Assembly (NCBI GenBank): GCA_007126855.1
Contig: SLAK01000338.1
Span: 1-11,218 of the forward strand
Source of the DNA: Dehalococcoidia bacterium
Lineage (GTDB): Bacteria; Chloroflexota; Dehalococcoidia; Tepidiformales; Tepidiformaceae
Length of the DNA: 11,218 nucleotides
Direction: 5' to 3'
Made by a program: the position numbers and the translations under genes
Shown here: positions 1 to 5,842 of the stretch, one piece after another
Position numbering within the stretch: position 1 is the first letter of the stretch
How the letters are laid out: each line of letters opens with the position of its first letter
Notes under the pieces: model-generated
Told to the model about the DNA's origin: nothing
The model's database searches: none
The model's input: only the letters and a program-made list of their open reading frames with translations

Positions 1-302
1 TCCTTGCAGTGGAAGCAGCGCATCTCGCTGTTCGCCACGTAATCTGGGTTGTCCATCTCGTGCGTCTCAACCGTGCTGTGCGCGATGCCGATCTGCCGCG
101 CCAGTGCCACCGCTTCCTCCAGCTCCGCCGGCGCCACCGACGGCGAAACCCCCGTGATGGCTCGCGCCCGCTCCCGCAGCGCCTCGTGGGCCACCGCTGC
201 CACGAACGTCGAGTCCACCCCGCCGCTAAATGCCACCACCACCGTGCCGTATGCCCGGAACTCGGACAGCAGCACCTCGCTCTTTCCTCGCAGCAGGTCC
301 AT
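1..302 (-). CDS. larE: LarE-like ATP-dependent sacrificial sulfur transferase, N-terminal part (cut by window edge)
   Basis: The gene reads leftward from ATG at 302 and leaves the window after 100 codons plus two bases. The PP-loop SGGVDS sits at residues 26-31 after a hydrophobic strand (VVVAF). It is followed by a GVSPS stretch, a PAELEEA helix, and the conserved-looking block HEMDNPDYVANSEMRCFHCK (residues 81-100), with cysteines 96 and 99. This layout is that of the LarE/NAD-synthase-like adenine hydrolase family. LarE adenylates a pyridinium carboxylate and donates sulfur while making the nickel-pincer cofactor of lactate racemase. LarB and LarC are not visible, so the substrate is unproven. 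An in-frame ATG at 398 would add 32 residues, but that extension would be coded through the hairpin at 350-380 and is not typical of the family. I therefore prefer 302, although neither start has a strong Shine-Dalgarno. The C-terminal half, with the sulfur-donor cysteine region, is not visible. Confidence 0.78.
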   Translation of the reverse strand, partial: MDLLRGKSEVLLSEFRAYGTVVVAFSGGVDSTFVAAVAHEALRERARAITGVSPSVAPAELEEAVALARQIGIAHSTVETHEMDNPDYVANSEMRCFHCK

Positions 303-349
303 GGCCTCATGGTAGAGGCGGCCATCCGCCGCGGAAAGCTGCAGCACAG

Positions 350-380
350 AAGAGGGAGCCGCATCCCGCGGCTCCCCCTT
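350..380 (-). terminator. Strong GC-rich hairpin after the SDR gene (terminator-like)
   Basis: Read on the minus strand, bases 380-368 pair with 362-350 around a five-base loop (GGGAT, 367-363). The core is nine perfect pairs, GGGAGCCGC against GCGGCTCCC. It is extended by a G-U, a G-C and two A-U pairs, 13 pairs in all. The 3' arm ends TCTT and is followed by CTGTG, so the U-tract is poor. The hairpin begins 25 bases after the SDR stop codon and ends before the preferred larE start at 302. It could be an intrinsic terminator, an attenuator, or a 3' mRNA-stabilising structure. The structure is seen directly; terminator function is inferred. Confidence 0.6.
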
Positions 381-404
381 GCTGTTCGTTACCAGCATCT
401 GGCC

Positions 405-1388
405 CTAAGAATCCCGACCCGGCACCTGGATGTCATCCGGCGGCGGCGCAGGATTCGGAATACCCTGCAGCAACTGCGTTGGCACCAGCATCCGCAGCTC
501 GTCCAGCGTCCACTTCCCGAACTTGTAGATGTTCCGGAACGGCGGGTACATGTCCTGCAGCAAGCCGACGTGCCCGCCGGCCACCTGGAAAATGCGCCCG
601 TTGATGTTCCAGCACTCGTCCAGCAGCAGGTACACCGTCATCGGCGCGACCATATCCGGGCCGCGCAGCCCCTCGCTTTCCTCGAGCTCGCGAAGGCGCG
701 TCGCCGGGTCGATCGGATTCCCGCCGCCGCCCGAGATGCCGCGCTGCGCGCGGAGCTCCCGCGCCGACTGCGGCACCGTCGCCGTGAGCCGTGTCGCCGC
801 GCCCGGCGCAATGCAGTTCACCGTCACGCCATAGCGGCCAAGGTCGCGGGCCGCAACGCGGGTCAGCCCGGCAACGCCGGCCTTCGCGGCGCCATAGTTC
901 GCCTGGCCCGAGTTCCCCATCAGCCCGGAAACCGACGAGTAGTTCACGATTCGGCCATAGCGCTGCTGGCGCATCAGCACCGCGGCGGGCTTTAGCGTCG
1001 TGAAGTGGCCTTTCAGGTCCACGCGGATGACGTCGTCCCACTCATCCTCGTTCATGTTGAACACCATGCGGTCGCGAAGGATGGCCGCAAGGTTGATCAG
1101 CCCGTCGAGCTTCCCGTAGGTGTCCAGCGCCGTGCGGACAATGCTCTCGCCGCCGTCCATCGTGGAAACGTCCGCGAAGTTCGGCGTCGCGTCCCCGCCC
1201 GCTTTTTTGATCTCCTCCACCACCTGCGCGGCAGGGCCTTCGTCGTGCCCGCTTCCTTCCGGGCCGACGCCCGGGTCGTTCACAACTACGCGCGCCCCTT
1301 CCGACGCCGCGAGTAGCGCACATTCGCGCCCGATCCCTCGGCCGGCGCCGGTCATTGCAACCACTTTGCCTTCAAGCAAATTTCCCAT
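405..1388 (-). CDS. Short-chain dehydrogenase/reductase, MFE-2-like 3-hydroxyacyl-CoA dehydrogenase type
   Basis: 327 aa Rossmann-fold SDR. The cofactor loop TGAGRGIG is at residues 13-20. Asp38 ends the second strand (VVVND), which in this superfamily favours NAD over NADP. The catalytic residues appear to be Ser152, Tyr165 and Lys169 (QANYGAAK). The position often filled by the tetrad Asn is Asp124 (VDLKG), and the usual NNAG is NLAA at 99-102. The VVND, LINLAAILRDR, GNSGQANY and IAPGA blocks resemble the dehydrogenase domain of peroxisomal MFE-2, which oxidises (3R)-hydroxyacyl-CoA. A tail of about 50 residues follows the Rossmann core (after GGHVGLLQD), rich in aromatic residues and ending Pro-rich; its role is unknown. 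The start ATG has TAGGAGGA 14 bases upstream, overlapping the stop of the preceding MaoC gene. The neighbouring hydratases suggest consecutive steps on acyl-CoA or acyl-ACP. The exact substrate is inferred only. Confidence 0.85.
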   Translation of the reverse strand: MGNLLEGKVVAMTGAGRGIGRECALLAASEGARVVVNDPGVGPEGSGHDEGPAAQVVEEIKKAGGDATPNFADVSTMDGGESIVRTALDTYGKLDGLINLAAILRDRMVFNMNEDEWDDVIRVDLKGHFTTLKPAAVLMRQQRYGRIVNYSSVSGLMGNSGQANYGAAKAGVAGLTRVAARDLGRYGVTVNCIAPGAATRLTATVPQSARELRAQRGISGGGGNPIDPATRLRELEESEGLRGPDMVAPMTVYLLLDECWNINGRIFQVAGGHVGLLQDMYPPFRNIYKFGKWTLDELRMLVPTQLLQGIPNPAPPPDDIQVPGRDS

Positions 1389-1406
1389 GAGTTAGCTTTG
1401 TTCCTC

Positions 1407-1823
1407 CTACGGAAGCCGCACCGTCGCGGTGCCTGGTGTTGTCTTTTTCCCTTCCGGGTTTTCCGTCCACACTTCGAGGTCGACCAGCTTTTCGCCACCC
1501 TCCTCGTACTTCTTCACCACCGTGCCCCGGCAAACGATGTCCTGGTTCGGATAGTCCATGCCCCGGTAGCTGCAGCCGAAGCGCTTGATGCGCCCGGTGT
1601 TGCCGATCCAGTCATGCAAAAGCTGGCCAAGGAATGCGTGCTTCAGCGCGCCATGCACGATGATCCCGTCCAGCCCCGTGCTCTTCGCGAAATCCTGGTC
1701 GTAGTGAATCTGGTAAAAGTCGCCGGAGCCAGCGGCCCACTGTACAAGCTGCTGCGTTGAGCAATTTTTCTTCAGCTCAGGGATCTGCATCCCTTCGCTC
1801 ACTTCATCCCATTTGACGCCCAT
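1407..1823 (-). CDS. MaoC-family hot-dog dehydratase with catalytic Asp/His
   Basis: 138 aa, single hot-dog domain. The hydratase signature GSGDFYQIHYDQDFA lies at residues 32-46, with Asp35 and His40 in the positions of the catalytic pair of (R)-specific enoyl-CoA hydratases and of mycobacterial HadB. The typical IIVHGAL segment follows at 54-60. Enzymes of this kind add water to trans-2-enoyl-CoA or remove it from (3R)-hydroxyacyl thioesters. An AGGAGG stands six bases before the ATG. The gene starts 10 bases after the preceding MaoC-like gene, and the downstream SDR begins 18 bases after its stop, so the three are very probably co-transcribed. I read it as the catalytic subunit of a two-subunit dehydratase with its upstream neighbour. 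Acting alone as a homodimer is the alternative. Confidence 0.83.
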   Translation of the reverse strand: MGVKWDEVSEGMQIPELKKNCSTQQLVQWAAGSGDFYQIHYDQDFAKSTGLDGIIVHGALKHAFLGQLLHDWIGNTGRIKRFGCSYRGMDYPNQDIVCRGTVVKKYEEGGEKLVDLEVWTENPEGKKTTPGTATVRLP

Positions 1824-1833
1824 GCTGTACCTC

Positions 1834-2337
1834 CTAGTAGCGGATGCCGGTGCCGGTCATCACGGCAACAACCTTGCCGTCCTGGTTCGTATACGTCGTC
1901 TTCGTCGTCGTGATCAGCATTTCGCCAATGCTGCCCTTGCGCTCCTCATAGGACGCGATGTGCGAGCGCGCTGTCAGCACGTCTCCCGCGCAGATGTCGT
2001 CGACATGCTCGATCTCGGTCCCGCCGTTCAGGATGCGCTTCAGTGGCCGTCGCGGCTGAGGCCCCGGGCCGCCGCCCCGGCGCCCGCCAAAAGTCGGGTC
2101 GCTCGTGCGGGGGTCGAATACGGGCGTCCCCAGGTAGCCGGGAGGGGCCGGAAGGCTCCGGTAGCCAGCCTTCTTCGCTTCTTCCTCGTCGTAAAATACC
2201 GGGTCGGTGTGTCCCACGGCGCGGGCAAACATGCGGACTGCGGTCTTGTCTACTTCGCACGTCCAGGGTTCGGATTCCTTGCCGATCTCTGCGCGCATCT
2301 CGTCAGTGATCAAGGAATCGGTCGCTGCCTCACTCAT
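1834..2337 (-). CDS. MaoC-like dehydratase, N-terminal/HadA-type subunit
   Basis: 167 aa from ATG 2337, which has AAGGAG eight bases upstream. A longer frame from 2427 exists but lacks support, and its extra residues are Arg-rich and unlike the family. The sequence shows FARAVGHTDPVFYD (residues 37-50) then PAPPGYLGTPVF (63-74), the pattern of the N-terminal MaoC or FAS1-like dehydratase domain. The region that carries Asp and His in the downstream MaoC protein here lacks that pair. This matches non-catalytic HadA-type partners, which help bind the acyl chain. A Gly/Arg/Pro-rich loop (about 84-99) precedes the LNGGTEIEHV strand, and IRY ends the protein. It probably pairs with the 138-aa MaoC protein encoded just downstream. 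It is the first gene of the leftward unit and is divergent from fliF. Confidence 0.75.
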   Translation of the reverse strand: MSEAATDSLITDEMRAEIGKESEPWTCEVDKTAVRMFARAVGHTDPVFYDEEEAKKAGYRSLPAPPGYLGTPVFDPRTSDPTFGGRRGGGPGPQPRRPLKRILNGGTEIEHVDDICAGDVLTARSHIASYEERKGSIGEMLITTTKTTYTNQDGKVVAVMTGTGIRY

Positions 2338-2397
2338 CAGGCATTCTCCTTCTCTTCGGTGATGCGTTCGCAACGATATCGGAAGGGTCACCGCCCG

Positions 2398-2425
2398 TAA
2401 ACGCCCGCCAGCTCCAGGGCGATAC
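2398..2425 (+). promoter_or_regulatory. Candidate flagellar sigma-28 (FliA/SigD) promoter upstream of fliF
   Basis: TAAA at 2398-2401 is followed by 16 bases and then GGCGATAC at 2418-2425. The known FliA/SigD consensus is TAAA, about 15 bases, then GCCGATAA. The -10 part matches 6 of 8 positions and the spacer is one base longer than the ideal. It lies 133 bases before the fliF start, faces the flagellar operon, and stands out in otherwise GC-rich DNA. It was found by eye, and chance occurrence cannot be excluded. Confidence 0.33.
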
Positions 2426-2547
2426 AAAGATCAGGGTTTTGGTCGCCCCTTGGCCGGTTTCCACGCAGCGGAATCGGGGATCGCCCAATGCGCCCCCCAC
2501 CTCCCTCCTTCCTACGCTCAGGGACGAATCATCCACGTATTCCCCAC

Positions 2548-2551
2548 GGAG
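2548..2551 (+). promoter_or_regulatory. Ribosome-binding site that fixes the fliF start
   Basis: GGAG stands six bases before ATG 2558. The frame is open further upstream to 2450, but that extension has no comparable signal and codes for residues unlike FliF N-termini. The protein from 2558 begins with a short polar leader and then the first membrane helix, as expected. Confidence 0.6.
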
Positions 2552-2557
2552 ACCTGC

Positions 2558-4108
2558 ATGGGCCCTGGATCACCGCTCGCTCCGCTGCTCGAACGCTGGA
2601 ACCAGTTGCCGCGCTCCCGCCAGATGCTGCTCGGCGGCATCGCGCTCGTCGCCATCCTCGGCATCTACTTCGTCTTCATGACCTCCAGCTCCCCGCGCAT
2701 GGTCACCGCCTATACCGGCCTGGCACCCGAAGACAGCGCCCTCATCGTCGACGAACTCGAACGCCAGGGCATCGAATACGAAGTCAGCGCAGGCGGCGCA
2801 AACGTCTCCGTTCATGCGGGCAAAGTTGCCGAAGCCCGCATCGCCCTTGCCCAGGCCGGGCTCCCCACCGCCGGTGGTGTCGGATTCGAAGTCTTCGAAA
2901 GCACCAACTTCGGCGCTACCGACTTCCACAACGAAGTCAACTTCCTCCGCGCCCTCCAGGGCGAGCTCACCCGGTCGATCAACACTCTCGAGCCCGTTCG
3001 CTCCAGCCGCGTCAATATCGTCCTCCCAAAGGACGCCCTGTTCGCCGAAGACCAGAAAGACACCACGGCCAGCGTTGTCCTCCAGCTCAGGCCCGGCGTC
3101 CGGCTCACCGAAGAGCAGGTCCAGGGCATCGTCAACCTGGTCTCCCACTCCGTCGAAGGCCTCGAACGCTCCGGCATCACCATCCTTCAAGACACGGGGT
3201 CCGTCCTCTACGACGGCGCCACCATGGACTCGCCCTTCTCCGGCGGCGCCACCCTCAGCCAGATGGAAGTCGCACGGCAGTACGAAGCAGCCCTGCAACG
3301 TGACCTGAACAACGTCCTCGCCCAGGTCGTCGGGCCCGGCCGCAGCGCCGTTACCGTGCGCGCCGCGCTCAACTGGGACACCGTCACCGAAACGGCCGAC
3401 ACCTACGCGCCCGTCGACGAAGCCGTCCCCCGCAGCAGCGTCACCATCGAAGAGACCTTCGTCGGCGACAACATCGGCGTCGGTGGGGTTCCTGGAGTTG
3501 GCGCCGGTGATGACCCGGCCGGCGCCGTCGGCACCAGCGAGTACACGCGCACCGAAACCACCGTCAATAACGAAATCAACCGTGTTCAGACCTCCACCGT
3601 CCGCGCCCCCGGCCAGGTCGACCGGCTCAGCGTCTCCCTCGTCCTCGATGAAAGCGTCACCGCCGCCCAGGAGGCCAGCCTCACCAGCGCGATAGCTGCC
3701 GCAGTCGGCCTCGACCAGGTCCGCGGCGACCAGCTCAGCGTCACACGGCTCCCCTTCGATGCCGGCGCCCGCGACCAATTTGTCACCGAATCGTCGCCGG
3801 CTTTCGACCTGGCAACCGCCATGTCTGCCTTCCGCGGTCTCATGCTGGTACTGGGCGTCATCCTGGCCTTCGTGCTCTCCATGCTGCTGCTGCGTACGCT
3901 TTCGCGGCGGCAAATGAGCATCGCCCCCGCCCAGCGCCCCGCCTATCTGACGCATGCGCCGGCCCCCGCGGCCCTGGGCGCGCCGCCGGAGGAGCCCGAA
4001 GAACTGGTCCCCGAGGTCGACCCTCATGAGAAGCGCGTCCACCACCTGGCCGAGCAAAACCCCCAGGCCGTCGCCGAAGTCGTGCAAACCTGGATGCGTG
4101 AGGATTAG
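2558..4108 (+). CDS. fliF: Flagellar MS-ring protein FliF
   Basis: 516 aa, close to usual FliF length. FliF multimerises in the inner membrane to form the MS ring, which houses the export gate and carries the switch. Membrane helix 1 is about residues 23-41 and helix 2 about 427-445. The secretin-like ring-building region shows YTGLAPEDSALIVDEL, GVGFEVFESTNFGATDF and a run starting LQGELTRSINTLEPV, all characteristic of the family. The GVPGV turn and the NNE...APGQVDRLSVSLVLDE segment form the conserved second half of the periplasmic or extracytoplasmic part. The Pro-rich cytoplasmic tail ends in LAEQNPQAVAEVVQTWMRED, matching the FliG-binding motif. It is the first gene of the operon. Only two bases separate its stop from the GTG start of fliG, so translation is likely coupled. 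Confidence 0.97.
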   Translation: MGPGSPLAPLLERWNQLPRSRQMLLGGIALVAILGIYFVFMTSSSPRMVTAYTGLAPEDSALIVDELERQGIEYEVSAGGANVSVHAGKVAEARIALAQAGLPTAGGVGFEVFESTNFGATDFHNEVNFLRALQGELTRSINTLEPVRSSRVNIVLPKDALFAEDQKDTTASVVLQLRPGVRLTEEQVQGIVNLVSHSVEGLERSGITILQDTGSVLYDGATMDSPFSGGATLSQMEVARQYEAALQRDLNNVLAQVVGPGRSAVTVRAALNWDTVTETADTYAPVDEAVPRSSVTIEETFVGDNIGVGGVPGVGAGDDPAGAVGTSEYTRTETTVNNEINRVQTSTVRAPGQVDRLSVSLVLDESVTAAQEASLTSAIAAAVGLDQVRGDQLSVTRLPFDAGARDQFVTESSPAFDLATAMSAFRGLMLVLGVILAFVLSMLLLRTLSRRQMSIAPAQRPAYLTHAPAPAALGAPPEEPEELVPEVDPHEKRVHHLAEQNPQAVAEVVQTWMRED

Positions 4109-4110
4109 CC

Positions 4111-5148
4111 GTGGTTTCGTCCTACGCCAGGAAGCTTGCTGAGGAAAAGCTTACGGGCCGCCGCAAAGCCGCCGCCCTGCTCATCACCCTTGGCAAACAG
4201 AGGTCCGCCGAGGTCCTCCGCTTCATGAGCGACGAGGACATTGAGCGCCTCACCTGGGAGATCTCCGCCATGGGGGAGCTCCACCCCGACGCTCGCCGGC
4301 AGGTGCTCGAAGACTTCGAAGAAGCCGCCGTCGCCCACAACGTCGTCTCCATCGGCGGCCTCGAATACGCCGAGGAGCTCCTCCGCCTCGCCCTCGGCGA
4401 AGACAAGGCCCACGAACTCGTCGACCGCCTCTCCGCAACCTCGCCGCAGGTGCCCTTCGGCTTCCTCCGCCACCTCAATGTCTCCCAGCTCGTCAACTTC
4501 CTGAGCAACGAACACCCGCAGACCGTTGCCCTTCTTCTCTCCTTCCTCCACCCCGACAAGGCGGCCCAGGTCCTCTCCGCCCTCGACCCGGACCTCGCCT
4601 CCGATGTCGCCCGCCGCATCGCCACCATGGAGCGCGCCAACCCGGAAATCGTCTCCGAAGTCGAATCAGTGCTCCGGCGCAAGCTCAGCTCTGTCCTCCA
4701 GCCTGCCCGCGAAACCCAGTCCGTCGGCGGCATCGAAGTCGTCGTCGAACTGCTCAAGCAGTCCAACCGCATGACAGAGAAGACCATCATCGAGTCCCTC
4801 GAGGTCAACGAGCCCGAGCTCGCCGAGGAAATCAAGAAGCGCATGTTCGTCTTCGAGAACATCTCCACGCTCGACGACCGCTCCATCCAGCGCATCCTCC
4901 GCGAAGTCGAAGTCCGCGACCTGGGCCTTGCCCTCAAAGCCACGCCCGAGGACGTCAAGAATTGCATCATGCGCAACATGTCCCAGCGTGCCGCAACCAT
5001 GCTCAAAGAAGACATGGAAGCCTCCGGCCCGGTCCGCCTGCGCCAGGTCGAAGAAGCCCAGGCCCGCGTCGTCGAGGTAATCCGCCGCCTGGACGACTCC
5101 GAGGAGATCGTCATTTCCCGCGGAGGTGATGATGAGCTGGTCGCCTAA
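4111..5148 (+). CDS. fliG: Flagellar motor switch protein FliG
   Basis: 345 aa, normal length. FliG sits on the cytoplasmic face of the MS ring and transmits torque from the stator. The N-terminal FliF-binding domain (about 1-100) contains GRRKAAALLITLG. The middle domain has the EHPQ motif at 134-137. The Gly-Gly linker is at 206-207. MFVFEN is at 245-250, and the charged torque helix is within TLDDRSIQRILREVE (253-267). NMSQRAATMLKEDMEASGPV (289-308) is also diagnostic. The start is GTG, preceded by GAGGA that lies inside the fliF end, seven bases away; no nearer ATG fits. Its 3' end overlaps fliH by 17 bases. Confidence 0.97.
   Translation: MVSSYARKLAEEKLTGRRKAAALLITLGKQRSAEVLRFMSDEDIERLTWEISAMGELHPDARRQVLEDFEEAAVAHNVVSIGGLEYAEELLRLALGEDKAHELVDRLSATSPQVPFGFLRHLNVSQLVNFLSNEHPQTVALLLSFLHPDKAAQVLSALDPDLASDVARRIATMERANPEIVSEVESVLRRKLSSVLQPARETQSVGGIEVVVELLKQSNRMTEKTIIESLEVNEPELAEEIKKRMFVFENISTLDDRSIQRILREVEVRDLGLALKATPEDVKNCIMRNMSQRAATMLKEDMEASGPVRLRQVEEAQARVVEVIRRLDDSEEIVISRGGDDELVA
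5122..5126 (+). promoter_or_regulatory. Ribosome-binding site inside fliG that sets the fliH start
   Basis: GGAGG lies inside the last codons of fliG, five bases before ATG 5132. Upstream in-frame GTG 5126 and ATG 5129 overlap the site or sit too close to it. ATG 5132 is therefore the best start for fliH. Confidence 0.6.
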
Positions 5149-5842
5149 GTCCCCGCGGATTATTCGCGCCGCGCCCGATCAGGGCGAAGTCTTCGTCCTG
5201 GGCCGCCAGGCACGCGAGAGCGTCGCCGCAGCCGGCCCTGTCGCTGATGCCATCGCACTGGTTGCCGCCGCGGAAGAACGCGCGCGCCAGCTCATCGCCG
5301 AAGCCGAGCGCGAAGCCGCCGGCATCCTCCAGAAAGCCGAATCCGCCGCTGCCGAAGCCCATCAGGCCGCCGTCGAAACAGCGCGCACAGCCGGCTACGA
5401 TGCCGGCCGTGCCGCGGCGGACCAGGAGGCGGCGCAGCAGCTTGAGGTCTTGCGCATTGCGCTCCGGGAAGCCCGCCAGCTCCGCGACCAGGTGGCAAAC
5501 GACGCCGCCCCCGTCATCGCCCGCGCCGTCATGCTCGCCACGCGCCGCATCGTCGGCGAGTACTACGCCGAAGATCCGCAGCGCACCGTCGCCGCTGTTC
5601 GCGAAGCCCTGCAGGCCGCCGCCGGGCAGGATATCCTCCGCATCCGCGTTAACCCTGGCGTCTTCGAGAGCGTCACTGCCACGCTCGGCGATAGCCGCGA
5701 CTTTGTCGCATCCGACGACGCTGTCGCCATTGGCGGCTGCATCCTCGACCTCAGGGAGGGCACCCTCGACGCCTCCCTGGACGCCCGGCTCAACCTGATG
5801 GAGCTCGCGCTGCAGCGCGCCGGTGGGGAGGTCGCGGAATGA
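5132..5842 (+). CDS. fliH: Flagellar export apparatus protein FliH (ATPase regulator/stalk)
   Basis: 236 aa from ATG 5132. FliH dimers bind FliI and tether the ATPase to the switch and export gate. An N-terminal Trp3 recalls the tryptophans through which enteric FliH contacts FliN and FlhA (inference). A long Ala/Glu-rich helix spans about 36-125 and is likely coiled coil, with one GxxxG (Gly88, Gly92) rather than a long GxxxG array. The C-terminal domain (about 126-236) includes LATRRIVGEYY, IRVNPGVFE and the FliH/YscL-type strand GGCILDLREGTLDASLDARL. Assignment rests on this C-terminal pattern and on position between fliG and fliI. Its start overlaps fliG by 17 bases and its stop overlaps the fliI ATG (ATGA), so the three are translationally coupled. 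Confidence 0.9.
   Translation: MSWSPKSPRIIRAAPDQGEVFVLGRQARESVAAAGPVADAIALVAAAEERARQLIAEAEREAAGILQKAESAAAEAHQAAVETARTAGYDAGRAAADQEAAQQLEVLRIALREARQLRDQVANDAAPVIARAVMLATRRIVGEYYAEDPQRTVAAVREALQAAAGQDILRIRVNPGVFESVTATLGDSRDFVASDDAVAIGGCILDLREGTLDASLDARLNLMELALQRAGGEVAE

Larger units (their letters stand above)
2338..2557. other. Divergent intergenic region between the dehydratase cluster and fliF
   Basis: This 220-base spacer separates the start codons of the leftward and rightward units, so it must hold the promoter of at least one and probably both. On the minus strand I can recognise only the AAGGAG of the dehydratase gene (2351-2346); no convincing -35/-10 pair is visible there. On the plus strand I see a candidate sigma-28 type element (2398-2425) and the fliF ribosome-binding site. 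Short frames crossing the spacer look like chance readings. Confidence 0.6.

Noticed and set aside
303..398. Upstream extension of larE from ATG 398
   Set aside because: It would code through a 13-bp hairpin and add 32 residues before the usual N-terminus. No clear ribosome-binding site decides between the starts, so it is kept only as an alternative.
9..995. 328-codon plus-strand open frame over larE and the SDR gene
   Set aside because: Arg/His-rich product with no family pattern. It is opposite two genes with PP-loop and SDR signatures.
2338..2427. Longer N-terminus for the MaoC-like gene starting at 2427
   Set aside because: ATG 2337 has AAGGAG at good spacing. The extra residues are Arg-rich and include the ribosome-binding region.
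2338..2440. Possible sigma-70 type promoter for the leftward unit (TTACGG ... GATATC on the minus strand)
   Set aside because: Too few matches to -35/-10 consensus and a short spacer, so not reported as a feature.
2570..4087. 505-codon open frame antisense to fliF
   Set aside because: It lies exactly opposite a well-conserved fliF. Its product is Gly/Asp/Val-rich with no recognisable domain, as expected from a frame read against high-GC codons ending in C.
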